A stretch of 29,003 nucleotides of DNA. Origin: RGIG8306 sp964566025 (GTDB lineage: Bacteria; Bacillota; Clostridia; Lachnospirales; Lachnospiraceae). Positions 15,992 to 24,760 of this stretch are shown piece by piece. The stretch covers positions 1 through 29,003 of the forward strand of contig CAZMHF010000025.1 in the NCBI GenBank assembly GCA_964566025.1. Direction: 5' to 3'. The translations under genes and the position numbers were made by a program. Position 1 is the stretch's first letter; every line of letters begins with the position of its first letter. Below the pieces are notes generated by a model. The model was not told the DNA's origin and searched no databases. It saw only the letters and a list, made by a program, of their open reading frames with translations.

Positions 15992-16794
15992 TTTATGCGA
16001 ATCGTTTTTAGTTGTTCAATAATAGAGAAACCAAGATTTTTGTAAAGATTAAAGGCAGGTTGATTGGACTCGCTAACTTGAACACGAACAATCGAATTTT
16101 TTGCAATGATAAATTGAGAAAGAGCTATGGTAGCATAATTCTTTCTTTTTTGTTCTTCAATAATACCAAAGCCTGCAATAAAATTTTGAAAAACAAAAAA
16201 TGAACCAATTATGGTATCGTGCGATTTGATCGTATACGCTAACATATCCTCTTCAGAAAGCATCATTTGAACATATGCAAAAGATGCCTCATAGGATATA
16301 TGAAAAGCTTGATCGTGTAGATTGGCCAATAGCGCAATATCGGTGGTTGTCTCAAAAGACAGTGTGGTATCTGGTGTTATTAAATCAGTTGGATTAGGTG
16401 ATTGCATAAGATAGTCGGTTTCGAAAATTTGAAAACCCATTTGTTCAATTGTTTTTTCTGTGTCGATATGGTATTCATCATAGCTTGCAGAAAAAAATCC
16501 GTCGGGGAATTCGCTGAATAATATATTTAGAAGGTCGCTAAATAAGTGCTTTCTACGGTAGTGGACTTTGGTAAACGCATATAGCATATGGTCATCTTCG
16601 TAGAAACGGTCAAAAATAAAGGAAATCATTTCGCCTAGCTCATCCGTTGCATAACAAAGAAAACAATCTTCGTCTTCATAGGAATCGAAAAAATCCTCAG
16701 AAATAGTGCATTCTCGTTCTGTTTGCAAAAGGGATTGAATAGCCTTTTTTTGCGCGTCGTCAATATGATAGGTCGTTTTAAACTGATAAGTCAT
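15988..16794 (-). CDS. GNAT-family N-acetyltransferase, two-domain
   Basis: The 268-residue protein looks like two GNAT-type halves. The N-terminal half (about 1-130) contains YATDELGEMISFIFDRF and a Y-R-R-K-H-L-F-S-D-L-L helix that resembles a worn acetyl-CoA loop. The C-terminal half (about 140-268) is clearer, with EEQKRKNYATIAL followed by the diagnostic RVQVSESNQPAFNLYKNLGF. The substrate cannot be predicted. It is transcribed alone, convergent with purD and divergent from the gene at 16937. An AAGGA site lies about 10 bases before its ATG. Confidence 0.85.
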   Translation of the reverse strand: MTYQFKTTYHIDDAQKKAIQSLLQTERECTISEDFFDSYEDEDCFLCYATDELGEMISFIFDRFYEDDHMLYAFTKVHYRRKHLFSDLLNILFSEFPDGFFSASYDEYHIDTEKTIEQMGFQIFETDYLMQSPNPTDLITPDTTLSFETTTDIALLANLHDQAFHISYEASFAYVQMMLSEEDMLAYTIKSHDTIIGSFFVFQNFIAGFGIIEEQKRKNYATIALSQFIIAKNSIVRVQVSESNQPAFNLYKNLGFSIIEQLKTIRIN

Positions 16795-16828
16795 TTTCTC
16801 TGTATCCTTCTGTGTTCCTTTGTTATGT

Positions 16829-16837
16829 AGTATACCA
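16829..16837 (-). promoter_or_regulatory. Candidate extended -10 for the GNAT gene
   Basis: Read on the minus strand, TGGTATACT (16837 to 16829) is an extended -10 with no good -35 upstream. It lies about 35 bases before the acetyltransferase start. Confidence 0.35.
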
Positions 16838-16863
16838 TATGGATAGTAAAAAGGGATAAGGGG

Positions 16864-16892
16864 TTGAAAATTTGTGTATGTTCGTGTATGAT
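16864..16892 (+). promoter_or_regulatory. Promoter of the acyltransferase pair
   Basis: TTGAAA (16864-16869) and TATGAT (16887-16892) are separated by 17 bases. The expected leader is about 38 bases. Confidence 0.7.
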
Positions 16893-16936
16893 TTTTCTAA
16901 TCACATAAACCAATATCATTTGAGAGGAGCTTGCTT

Positions 16937-18433
16937 ATGAATATCATTTGGAGCAAAAATTTTGATGCAATTATAAATAGCCAATCGGGCGAAAATGCAA
17001 AAACTTTACGCGCGTTTTTTGAAACATTTAATGAGCAATGCAAACTCGCAGCAAATGATAAATATAAATTGTGGGAAGATTTTGAGAAAATGATTGCGTA
17101 TTGCTTGGCGAAAGGGGAGTCGCTAGAGAGAACGTTAGAGTTAATTGATATCATCTACTTAGGAGATTTTTATGGGAAAGCACCGAAACAGTGGTTTCCA
17201 CTTGATAATATAGCAAAATTGTATCCGTTATCTATGGAGAGAGGAAAAATGTCTGTTTATCGTGTGTCGGCTTATTTGTACAAGGAAGTGGTTCCTGAAG
17301 TTTTGCAAATGGCGTTGAATTTTACGATTAAGAGATTTCCCTCGTTTTCTGCGACCTTAAAGAAGGGTTTTTTCTGGCATTACCTTGACACAACAAATCG
17401 CCATTATTATATTGAAACAGAGCAATACATTCCATGTAGTCCGATGAAAATTTCAAGAAGTGGTTCGCAAGCATTTCGCGTGATTTATTACCAAAACCGA
17501 ATTAGTGTAGAGTTTTTTCATGTTCTAAGTGATGGTGTGGGAAGCATCACATTTCTAAATGCTTTGATTGCAGAGTATTTGCGATTGATGGGTGAGGAAA
17601 TATCCCTTGATGATATGATATTTAATGTGAATGATAAACCTGAAAAAAACGAATTTGAAAATGCCTTTAAAAACGTACCACGAAAAACATTGTCACAAAA
17701 AAAGTCGAATAGAAGAGCCGTGCAGCTTCAAGGGAAATTGTCGAAATTCAAACCATGTCAAATTATTCATTTGCGAATGAATGCAACAAAACTACGAGAG
17801 GTAGCAAAAAACTATCAAACATCAATTACTGGCTACCTACTTTCGCTGATGTTTATGGCTGGAAAAGAAACTTCAAAAAGTAAAGCAGGTTATATGAATA
17901 TCCAATTACCTGTCAATCTGCGCAAATACTATCCGACAAAATCTATTCGCAATTTTGCATTCTTAAGTACCATCGGAATGTCCATTGAAGATATTGATCA
18001 TTTGGATAGAGTCGTTTTGGACATTAATCAGCAAATCGAAAAGAAAACATCGAAAGAAGCAATGGAAGGAGACCTTTCAACGATACGGACACTTATTATG
18101 ATTCTAAAGTATGTTCCGCTTGCAATTAAACAACCAATCGTCAAAAGAGTTTATCGTCTACTAGGTGATAAGGCATGTACAACGATGTTATCTAATTTAG
18201 GTATGGCAAAGGCTCCATTATCCATCGAAAAGCATATTCAATATATTGATACCGTTATTGGCGCAACCCTAACACAACGGGCAAGATGTAGCGTAATTAC
18301 GTTTAACAATATAGCGACACTTTCCATTACAAAAGCAACAGAAAAATCAGATTTTGAAGAAAAAATAGTGAGGCTTTTAGAAGCAGATGGAATCGAAATG
18401 ATGGTTGAAGGGAGTGAAATTTATGGATATTAA
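16937..18433 (+). CDS. Alcohol acetyltransferase/condensation-domain-like acyltransferase
   Basis: I chose the ATG at 16937 (498 residues), seven bases after an AGGAG site. The protein has the H-x-x-x-D-G active-site motif of the chloramphenicol acetyltransferase/NRPS-condensation/alcohol acetyltransferase fold: HVLSDG at 195-200, within a beta strand (VEFFHVLSDGVGS). Later segments NIQLPVNLRKYYP and TLSITKATE resemble the second half of that fold. The acyl donor and acceptor are unknown; family members esterify alcohols, sugars or peptidyl carriers. It overlaps the following membrane-protein gene by 11 bases, so the two products probably act together, perhaps acylating a lipid or envelope substrate (inference). 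Confidence 0.7.
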   Translation: MNIIWSKNFDAIINSQSGENAKTLRAFFETFNEQCKLAANDKYKLWEDFEKMIAYCLAKGESLERTLELIDIIYLGDFYGKAPKQWFPLDNIAKLYPLSMERGKMSVYRVSAYLYKEVVPEVLQMALNFTIKRFPSFSATLKKGFFWHYLDTTNRHYYIETEQYIPCSPMKISRSGSQAFRVIYYQNRISVEFFHVLSDGVGSITFLNALIAEYLRLMGEEISLDDMIFNVNDKPEKNEFENAFKNVPRKTLSQKKSNRRAVQLQGKLSKFKPCQIIHLRMNATKLREVAKNYQTSITGYLLSLMFMAGKETSKSKAGYMNIQLPVNLRKYYPTKSIRNFAFLSTIGMSIEDIDHLDRVVLDINQQIEKKTSKEAMEGDLSTIRTLIMILKYVPLAIKQPIVKRVYRLLGDKACTTMLSNLGMAKAPLSIEKHIQYIDTVIGATLTQRARCSVITFNNIATLSITKATEKSDFEEKIVRLLEADGIEMMVEGSEIYGY

Positions 18434-18998
18434 AATCATTTACCCTCATATAAAAAAGGCGAGTTTATTGCGCAAGAGAATCACTTATACGGCGGAATGG
18501 CTTGTGTTATTGGCAGCATTTGTTTGCCCTATTGTCAATTTAGCGGTCGGTGGAAAAGCATGGAGCGTTATTGTCGTAATGAGTTTATACATTGTGCATA
18601 CATTAATTTTGTCAACCGATTTAGTAGAATATAATCGCATAAGCCAATCAATCAAATTTGTTTTTTTGGTATGTATTTTATTAATACTGATCGACTTGTA
18701 TTTGTATCCTGGTTGGGCGGATTTTGTAACGGCCATTATTAACTGCGTTATGCTTTTTGTTGCAGGAGTTTTATTTTTTACGGATTTTAAAAAGCAAAAG
18801 AAAAATATGCTTCCGATGTTATGGTTAATCGCTATTTCCTTGATTCGCTCGATTATAGGGATTTGTCTAGCAGATGGTGGAAAACAAGAAGCATTTATTG
18901 TGATGTGTACATTCTCATCTATATTATTGCTCTTATTCATCATTACATTGCGAAAAGATCTATTGCGTGAATTGCAATGTCGATTCCATACGAGGTAG
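18423..18998 (+). CDS. Polytopic membrane protein, DUF6320-like
   Basis: The start at 18423 (191 residues) follows GAAGGGAG and overlaps the end of the acyltransferase gene by 11 bases. A basic N-terminus (HIKKASLLRKR) is followed by about six hydrophobic segments (about 25-45, 48-66, 78-96, 98-118, 127-148, 153-174), and the C-terminus is basic. Small proteins of this type sit next to alcohol-acetyltransferase-like genes in clostridia. From memory I associate them with DUF6320, and that label needs a profile search. The coupling suggests a membrane anchor or partner of the acyltransferase. Confidence 0.65.
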   Translation: MDIKIIYPHIKKASLLRKRITYTAEWLVLLAAFVCPIVNLAVGGKAWSVIVVMSLYIVHTLILSTDLVEYNRISQSIKFVFLVCILLILIDLYLYPGWADFVTAIINCVMLFVAGVLFFTDFKKQKKNMLPMLWLIAISLIRSIIGICLADGGKQEAFIVMCTFSSILLLLFIITLRKDLLRELQCRFHTR

Positions 18999-19066
18999 TA
19001 AAAAGGTGAAGCGTGTTTGGTGAATTTAGGCATCCGTTTGGCCTATAAAATAAGAAAAAAGTAGAG

Positions 19067-19105
19067 AAGATGGACTTTCAAGGAAATTGAGTGGAAGTTC
19101 ATCTT
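19067..19105 (+). terminator. Stem-loop, possible terminator before nifJ
   Basis: An 11-bp stem with one G-T pair (19067-19077 with 19095-19105) has a long loop and is not followed by a clear T run. It lies between the DUF6320-like gene and the nifJ promoter. The rest of this 249-base gap holds only the nifJ promoter and leader. Confidence 0.35.
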
Positions 19106-19145
19106 TCATTATTGAAAAAAGTACACGAAATCTCTTGATAAAAGT

Positions 19146-19174
19146 TTGACATTGTTTTTGGTTCGCTATATAAT
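19146..19174 (+). promoter_or_regulatory. Consensus promoter of nifJ
   Basis: TTGACA (19146-19151) and TATAAT (19169-19174) match the housekeeping consensus exactly with a 17-base spacer. This implies high constitutive expression. The leader is about 67 bases, ending in an AGGAGG site (19235-19240). Confidence 0.9.
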
Positions 19175-19247
19175 GAACCATGTATGTAATTATCTTAGTT
19201 ATAATTAAAATAAGATATAAAATGATACTTAAACAGGAGGATTCCAA

Positions 19248-22200
19248 ATGGCTAGAAAACTAAAAACAATGGATGGTAATACCGCCGCTGCTCATGTTTC
19301 TTATGCGTATACTGATGTGGCTGCGATTTACCCAATTACACCATCATCCGTTATGGCTGAAGTGACAGATAAGTGGGCAAATGATGGCACAACGAATATT
19401 TTCGGTGAAACCGTATATGTTGCAGAGATGCAATCAGAAGCTGGTGCTGCCGGAACAGTTCACGGCTCTCTTGCAGCTGGTGCATTAACGACAACATTTA
19501 CAGCATCTCAAGGTTTGTTATTGATGATACCAAATCTTTACAAGGTTGCTGGTGAATTATTACCAGGTGTATTCAATGTATCGGCTCGTGCATTAGCAAG
19601 CCATGCATTATCAATTTTTGGTGATCATTCAGATGTATATGCTTGTCGTCAAACTGGTTGTGCGATGCTATGTTGCAGTAGTGTTCAAGAAGTAATGGAT
19701 CTAACTCCTGTTGCACATTTAGCAGCAATTAAGGGACGTGTTCCTTTTATCAATTTCTTTGATGGTTTTAGAACATCTCACGAAGTTCAAAAAATCGAAA
19801 CTTGGGATTATGAAGATCTAGCCGATATGCTTGATTATGAAGCACTTGAGGCGTGGAGATCAGATGTATTGAATCCAAATCATCCTGTACTTAGAGGATC
19901 TGCTCAAAATCCTGATATCTTCTTCCAAGCTAGAGAAGCATGTAATGAATATTATGATGCCATTCCTGCTATCGCAGAAGAATACATGAACAAAATCAAT
20001 GCAAAAATCGGCACAGATTATAAATTGTTCAATTACTACGGAGCTGCTGATGCAAAGCATGTGATCGTTGTTATGGGTTCTGTATGTGAAACAATTGATG
20101 AAACAATCGATTACCTAGTAGCTCAAGGTGAAAAAGTTGGTGTTATCAAAGTTCGTCTTTATAGACCATTCTCAGCAAAACACCTAATTGATGCGATTCC
20201 AGATTCTGTTGAGCGTATTTCTGTATTAGACCGTACAAAAGAGCCAGGTGCAATCGGCGAGCCATTATACCTTGACGTAGTTGCTGCACTTAAAGATTCT
20301 AAATTCAATAACACACCTATTTTAGGCGGACGTTATGGTTTAGGTTCAAAAGATACAAGCCCTGCTTCAATTATTGCTGTATTTAAGAACGAAACAAAAA
20401 ATAACTTCACAGTTGGTATTAATGATGACGTAACAAATCTTTCATTGCCACTTGAAAAAGCTCCAATTACTGCATCAAAAGGAACAACAGAGTGTAAATT
20501 CTGGGGACTTGGCGCAGATGGTACAGTTGGTGCGAATAAAAACTCAATCAAAATCATTGGTGACCATACCGATATGTATGCACAAGCATATTTTGCTTAT
20601 GACTCAAAAAAATCAGGTGGTATAACAATTTCTCACCTTCGTTTTGGTCATACACCAATTAAATCAACTTACTTGATTTCACAAGCAGATTTTGTTGCTT
20701 GTCACCAACCTTCATATGTTAGAAAATACAATCTTGTTCAAGACCTTAAAGAAGGTGGAACATTCCTACTTAACTGTGGATGGTCAGATGAAGAGTTAGA
20801 TGCACAATTACCAGGACAAGCTAAAAAATATATTTACGATAACAATATCAAAGTATATACAATCGATGGTATTTCAATCGGTAAAGAAATTGGACTTGGA
20901 AACCGTATCAATACAGTATTACAAGCTGCTTTCTTTAAACTTGCGAACATCATTCCAGTAGAAGATGCTGTTCAATTTATGAAAGATGCTGCAACAAAAT
21001 CATACGGCCGTAAGGGCGAGAAGATTGTTGCTATGAACCATGTAGCAATTGATCGTGGTATTGAAGGCGTTATTGAAAGAACAGTACCAGCTAGTTGGGC
21101 AAACGCTGTGGCAGAAGATTTATCTTCTGTAGCAACAGGAAATGCACAAGATACAGTTGATTTCGTTAACAATGTTCAAAAAGCAGTTAATGCACAACAA
21201 GGAAATAACCTTCCTGTATCTGCATTTAAGGCATATGTAGATGGTACAACACCATCAGGTACAGCGGCATTTGAAAAACGTGGTATCGCAGTAGATATTC
21301 CATGTTGGCAAAAAGAAAACTGTATCCAATGTAACTTCTGTTCGTATGTATGTCCACATGCAGTTATTCGTCCAGCAGTATTTACAGAAGATGAATTGAA
21401 AAACGCACCAGAGGGAATGGAAGTTCTTCCTATGACTGGCATGCCAGGATATTTCTTCGCTATTACAGTATCTGGCGCTGACTGTACAGGTTGTGGTTCA
21501 TGTGCTCAAGTTTGTCCAGGAAAGAAAGGTGCAAAAGCTCTTGAACTGAGAACTTATGCAGATAACCTTGATAAACAAGTGTACTTTAATCATGCAGTAG
21601 AGATGGAAGTAAAAGATGAAGTTCTTGCGAAGTTTAAAGAGACAACCGTTAAGGGAAGCCAATTCAAAAAACCTTATTTAGAGTTCTCTGGCGCTTGTGC
21701 AGGTTGTGGTGAAACACCATATGCAAAACTAGCTACACAATTATTTGGTGATAGAATGTACATTGCAAACGCAACAGGATGTTCTTCAATCTGGGGCAAC
21801 TCAGCGCCATCTACACCATATACAAAAGATAGCAAGGGAAGAGGTCCAGCTTGGGCGAACTCACTATTTGAAGACAATGCAGAGTTTGGATTTGGTATGG
21901 CACTTGCTCACGAATCACTTCGTGCAAGCCTAAAGAAAAAAGTAGAGAAAATTGCAGCAGATGCTAATGTACAAGAAGCAGCAAATGCATATCTTGATAC
22001 ATACGAAAGTGGCGCAACAAACGGCAAAGCAACAGACGATTTAGTAGCAGCACTTTCTGCAAACAACAGCGACGAAGCAAAAGAAATTCTTAAAAACAAA
22101 GACTTCTTATCAAAGAAATCACAATGGATGTTTGGTGGTGATGGCTGGGCATACGATATTGGATTTGGTGGTTTAGACCATGTTCTAGCAAGTGGTAAGA

Positions 22201-22787
22201 ATGTTAATATTCTTGTATTTGATACAGAAGTATATTCAAATACAGGTGGTCAATCTTCAAAAGCGACTCCAGTTGGTGCAATTGCTCAATTTGCAGCAGG
22301 TGGTAAGGATGTTAAGAAAAAAGATCTTGCAGCAATTGCGATAAGCTATGGTTATATCTATGTTGCTCAAATTGCAATGGGTGCTGATTATAATCAAACA
22401 TTAAAAGCATTTATTGAAGCTGAAAGCTATGATGGCCCATCACTAATTATTGCTTACGCTCCATGTATCAACCATGGTATTAAAGCAAAAGGCAACATGG
22501 GGGCTTCTCAAGCAGAGGAAAAGAGAGCTGTTGAGGCTGGATACTGGCATATGTTCCGTTTCGATCCAAGAAAAACATTGAACGGAGAAAATCCATTTAG
22601 CCTAGATTCAAAAGCTCCTACACAAAGTTACCAAGAGTTCTTACAAGGAGAGGTTCGTTATGCATCTCTAATGCTTCAAAATCCAGAAAGAGCAAAAATG
22701 CTATTTGACAAAGCGGAAGCACAAGCTGCTGAGAAGTATGCACATCTTGTAAAATTACAATCACTTTATGCAGTAGATGAGAAATAA
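19248..22787 (+). CDS. nifJ: Pyruvate:ferredoxin (flavodoxin) oxidoreductase
   Basis: This enzyme oxidatively decarboxylates pyruvate to acetyl-CoA and CO2 and reduces ferredoxin or flavodoxin, a central reaction in fermenting clostridia. The 1179-residue single-chain form is full length. It opens with YPITPSSVMAE near residue 30. Two ferredoxin-type [4Fe-4S] motifs hold C692/695/698/702 and C746/749/752/756. The proximal cluster cysteines C817, C820, C845 and C1073 match the Desulfovibrio enzyme's set. The thiamine diphosphate site is GDGWAYDIG with the later NTGGQSS. Codon choice is noticeably uniform and the promoter is consensus, both fitting an abundant protein. It is a single-gene transcript. 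Despite the symbol, nothing suggests nitrogen fixation. Confidence 0.98.
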   Translation: MARKLKTMDGNTAAAHVSYAYTDVAAIYPITPSSVMAEVTDKWANDGTTNIFGETVYVAEMQSEAGAAGTVHGSLAAGALTTTFTASQGLLLMIPNLYKVAGELLPGVFNVSARALASHALSIFGDHSDVYACRQTGCAMLCCSSVQEVMDLTPVAHLAAIKGRVPFINFFDGFRTSHEVQKIETWDYEDLADMLDYEALEAWRSDVLNPNHPVLRGSAQNPDIFFQAREACNEYYDAIPAIAEEYMNKINAKIGTDYKLFNYYGAADAKHVIVVMGSVCETIDETIDYLVAQGEKVGVIKVRLYRPFSAKHLIDAIPDSVERISVLDRTKEPGAIGEPLYLDVVAALKDSKFNNTPILGGRYGLGSKDTSPASIIAVFKNETKNNFTVGINDDVTNLSLPLEKAPITASKGTTECKFWGLGADGTVGANKNSIKIIGDHTDMYAQAYFAYDSKKSGGITISHLRFGHTPIKSTYLISQADFVACHQPSYVRKYNLVQDLKEGGTFLLNCGWSDEELDAQLPGQAKKYIYDNNIKVYTIDGISIGKEIGLGNRINTVLQAAFFKLANIIPVEDAVQFMKDAATKSYGRKGEKIVAMNHVAIDRGIEGVIERTVPASWANAVAEDLSSVATGNAQDTVDFVNNVQKAVNAQQGNNLPVSAFKAYVDGTTPSGTAAFEKRGIAVDIPCWQKENCIQCNFCSYVCPHAVIRPAVFTEDELKNAPEGMEVLPMTGMPGYFFAITVSGADCTGCGSCAQVCPGKKGAKALELRTYADNLDKQVYFNHAVEMEVKDEVLAKFKETTVKGSQFKKPYLEFSGACAGCGETPYAKLATQLFGDRMYIANATGCSSIWGNSAPSTPYTKDSKGRGPAWANSLFEDNAEFGFGMALAHESLRASLKKKVEKIAADANVQEAANAYLDTYESGATNGKATDDLVAALSANNSDEAKEILKNKDFLSKKSQWMFGGDGWAYDIGFGGLDHVLASGKNVNILVFDTEVYSNTGGQSSKATPVGAIAQFAAGGKDVKKKDLAAIAISYGYIYVAQIAMGADYNQTLKAFIEAESYDGPSLIIAYAPCINHGIKAKGNMGASQAEEKRAVEAGYWHMFRFDPRKTLNGENPFSLDSKAPTQSYQEFLQGEVRYASLMLQNPERAKMLFDKAEAQAAEKYAHLVKLQSLYAVDEK

Positions 22788-22822
22788 TTCATCGCAGTAT
22801 TAAGTAAATGATACAGTGATGC

Positions 22823-22870
22823 AAAGGCTGTTACAGATTATGACGCTGTTTATAATTTGTAGCAGCCTTT
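22823..22870 (+). terminator. Stem-loop after nifJ, possible terminator
   Basis: AAAGGCTG (22823-22830) pairs with CAGCCTTT (22863-22870), with some inner pairing (TACA/TGTA). The downstream bases (ATACATT) are only weakly T-rich, so termination strength is uncertain. Confidence 0.5.
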
Positions 22871-22893
22871 ATACATTAAAAAGTAGGTGGACA

Positions 22894-24063
22894 ATGATTT
22901 CATTATTACTAGCAATTATTTATATGGCATTTATCAGTTTGGGTTTGCCTGACACATTACTTGGCTCTGCTTGGCCAATTATGCAAGTGGAGATGAGCGT
23001 TTCCATTGCATATGCAGGACTTGTTTCGATGATTATCGCAGGAGGCACAATTGTCTCAAGTCTTTTATCTGATAAACTAACGAAAATGCTTGGTACAGGT
23101 CTTGTTACCGCATGTAGTGTGTTAATGACAGCGGTTGCTTTATTTGGATTTTCTTTTTCAAATGAGTTTTGGATGTTGTGCTTATGGGCTATACCATATG
23201 GATTCGGTGCAGGAGCAGTGGATGCAGCCTTAAATAATTATGTGGCGTTGCATTTTTCCTCAAGACATATGAATTGGCTTCATTGTTGTTGGGGAGTTGG
23301 AGCCGCTATTAGTCCCTATATTATGAGCAGTTGTTTACTAAAGGGCTTGCCATGGAATAGTGGCTATCGAACGGTCGGAATGATTCAAATCGTATTGACA
23401 GTTATTTTGTTTATTAGTTTACCTATGTGGAATATCAAAAAGAAACAAGGTGAAAAGGAGCAGACGGTTTCATCTAATCTTTCATTTAAGCAATTGATTT
23501 CAATCAAAGGTGTGAAATATGTGTTGTTTGCCTTTTTTGCTTATTGTGCATTTGAAACGACAGCAGGGTTATGGGCTAGTAGCTATTTAGTGCTTGAGCG
23601 AGGGATTACGCCAAATAAGGCGGCACAATTTACCTCATTCTTTTATTTAGGAATTACGATTGGAAGGTTTTTGAGTGGATTTATTTCAAATGCGGTAGGC
23701 GATCGGAACATGATACGACTAGGAATTATGATTGTATTTGTCGGTGTAGTAGCAATTTTTCTACCAATTTCGACAAATAGTGTTTGTTTAATAGGGCTTA
23801 TCCTAATAGGTTTAGGCTGTGCTCCTATTTATCCAGCAATTATTCATTTGACGCCTGAAAATTTTGGGGCTGAAAATTCGCAGGCCATCATTGGTTTACA
23901 AATGGCAAGTGCGTATACAGGTTCTACATTTATGTCGCCCATTTTTGGTCTAATTGCAAGATATATAACGATTGAATTGTTCCCAATATTTCTAGGTGTG
24001 TTTGTGGTTATTATGATGCTTGCAACAGAAATATTAAATAAAAAAGTCAAAGAAAAAGAATAA
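22894..24063 (+). CDS. MFS transporter
   Basis: I chose the ATG at 22894 (389 residues), preceded by TAGGTGG. It gives a protein starting directly in the first helix, as expected. About 12 membrane segments are visible, with a short cytoplasmic linker in the middle (about residues 180-200, NIKKKQGEKEQ). SDKLTKMLGTG is the usual loop 2-3 motif, and DAALNNYVALHFSSRHMNWL (about 110-129) resembles the sugar-type (FucP-like) MFS branch. Substrate unknown. No promoter stands out, so it may depend on readthrough from nifJ past the stem-loop at 22823-22870. Confidence 0.85.
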   Translation: MISLLLAIIYMAFISLGLPDTLLGSAWPIMQVEMSVSIAYAGLVSMIIAGGTIVSSLLSDKLTKMLGTGLVTACSVLMTAVALFGFSFSNEFWMLCLWAIPYGFGAGAVDAALNNYVALHFSSRHMNWLHCCWGVGAAISPYIMSSCLLKGLPWNSGYRTVGMIQIVLTVILFISLPMWNIKKKQGEKEQTVSSNLSFKQLISIKGVKYVLFAFFAYCAFETTAGLWASSYLVLERGITPNKAAQFTSFFYLGITIGRFLSGFISNAVGDRNMIRLGIMIVFVGVVAIFLPISTNSVCLIGLILIGLGCAPIYPAIIHLTPENFGAENSQAIIGLQMASAYTGSTFMSPIFGLIARYITIELFPIFLGVFVVIMMLATEILNKKVKEKE

Positions 24064-24109
24064 GCTATATACTTATACATTTCATGCGACTAAAAGCTAT
24101 AACGTAGGG

Positions 24110-24138
24110 TTATATGAAATCGGTATAGAATAAGATGT
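24110..24138 (+). promoter_or_regulatory. Possible LysR-type operator upstream of ilvN
   Basis: TTATATGAA (24110-24118), ATAGA (24125-24129) and ATGT (24135-24138) recur in the same order upstream of leuC. The centre is about 59 bases before the expected transcription start, where LysR-type activators usually bind. The bases from 24064 to 24109 hold an inverted repeat (ATTTCAT/ATGAAAT with inner ATAAC/GTTAT) that overlaps this motif. Confidence 0.35.
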
Positions 24139-24147
24139 GGCTTATTA

Positions 24148-24176
24148 TTGACAAAGAATTCATGCATTGCTATGAT
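24148..24176 (+). promoter_or_regulatory. Promoter of ilvN-ilvC
   Basis: TTGACA (24148-24153) and TATGAT (24171-24176) have a 17-base spacer. The leader is only about 23 bases, which rules out a T-box or leader-peptide attenuator. Confidence 0.8.
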
Positions 24177-24205
24177 AGAGATATATTTTTAAGGAGGTTA
24201 GTAAG

Positions 24206-24697
24206 ATGAGTAAGATGGTATTCTCTCTATTAGTAGAGAATGAAGCAGGCGTTCTTAGTCGTGTAGCAGGGTTGTTTAGTCGACGTGGCTATAATATTGA
24301 CAGCTTAACAGTTGGCATTACCGAAAATCCAATCTATTCACGAATGACAGTGGTTGCAAATGGTGAACCTGAAATTCTTGAACAAATTGAAAAGCAGTTG
24401 GCAAAGCTAGTCGATGTCATCGAGATTAAGAAATTATTGCGTGATGAATCTGTTATAAGAGAGCTCATTCTCATTAAGGTAGCTTCTACGCCAAGTGAGC
24501 GAAAAGATATTATCGCAATTGCAGATGTATTTAGAGCAAATATCGTTGATGTATCGGATAAATCGATTATGATTGAGCTTACAGGAAATGATGAAAAAAT
24601 CAAAGCATTTATCAATTTGCTTAGTGATTATCATATCAAAGAATTGGTTCGTACAGGAGTAGCTGGACTTAGTCGAGGAATTAAGGACGAGGATTAA
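24206..24697 (+). CDS. ilvN: Acetolactate synthase small (regulatory) subunit
   Basis: The small subunit activates acetolactate synthase and gives it valine feedback control. The 163-residue protein has an N-terminal ACT domain (about 3-78) with the conserved NEAGVLSRVAGLFSRRGYNI and SLTVG. The C-terminal half (about 85-157) matches the family's second domain (LILIKV and VDVSDKSIMIELTG). The length is that of the IlvH/IlvN long form. An AAGGAGG site (24191-24197) sits eight bases before the ATG. The large subunit (ilvB) is not adjacent and must be encoded elsewhere. ilvC follows after 63 bases. Confidence 0.95.
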   Translation: MSKMVFSLLVENEAGVLSRVAGLFSRRGYNIDSLTVGITENPIYSRMTVVANGEPEILEQIEKQLAKLVDVIEIKKLLRDESVIRELILIKVASTPSERKDIIAIADVFRANIVDVSDKSIMIELTGNDEKIKAFINLLSDYHIKELVRTGVAGLSRGIKDED

Positions 24698-24760
24698 GAA
24701 AATAAGATGTTACAAAGTAGTTTTCTACTAAAAATATAAAAAATCGGAGGATTTAAGGCA

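Noticed and set aside
19248..22787. Nitrogen-fixation island suggested by nifJ
   Set aside because: No nif genes are nearby. The enzyme is the general fermentative pyruvate:ferredoxin oxidoreductase.
24064..24205. T-box or leader-peptide attenuator for ilvN-ilvC
   Set aside because: The predicted leader is about 23 bases. No T-box sequence, specifier loop or run of branched-chain codons is seen. The inverted repeat here lies upstream of the promoter.
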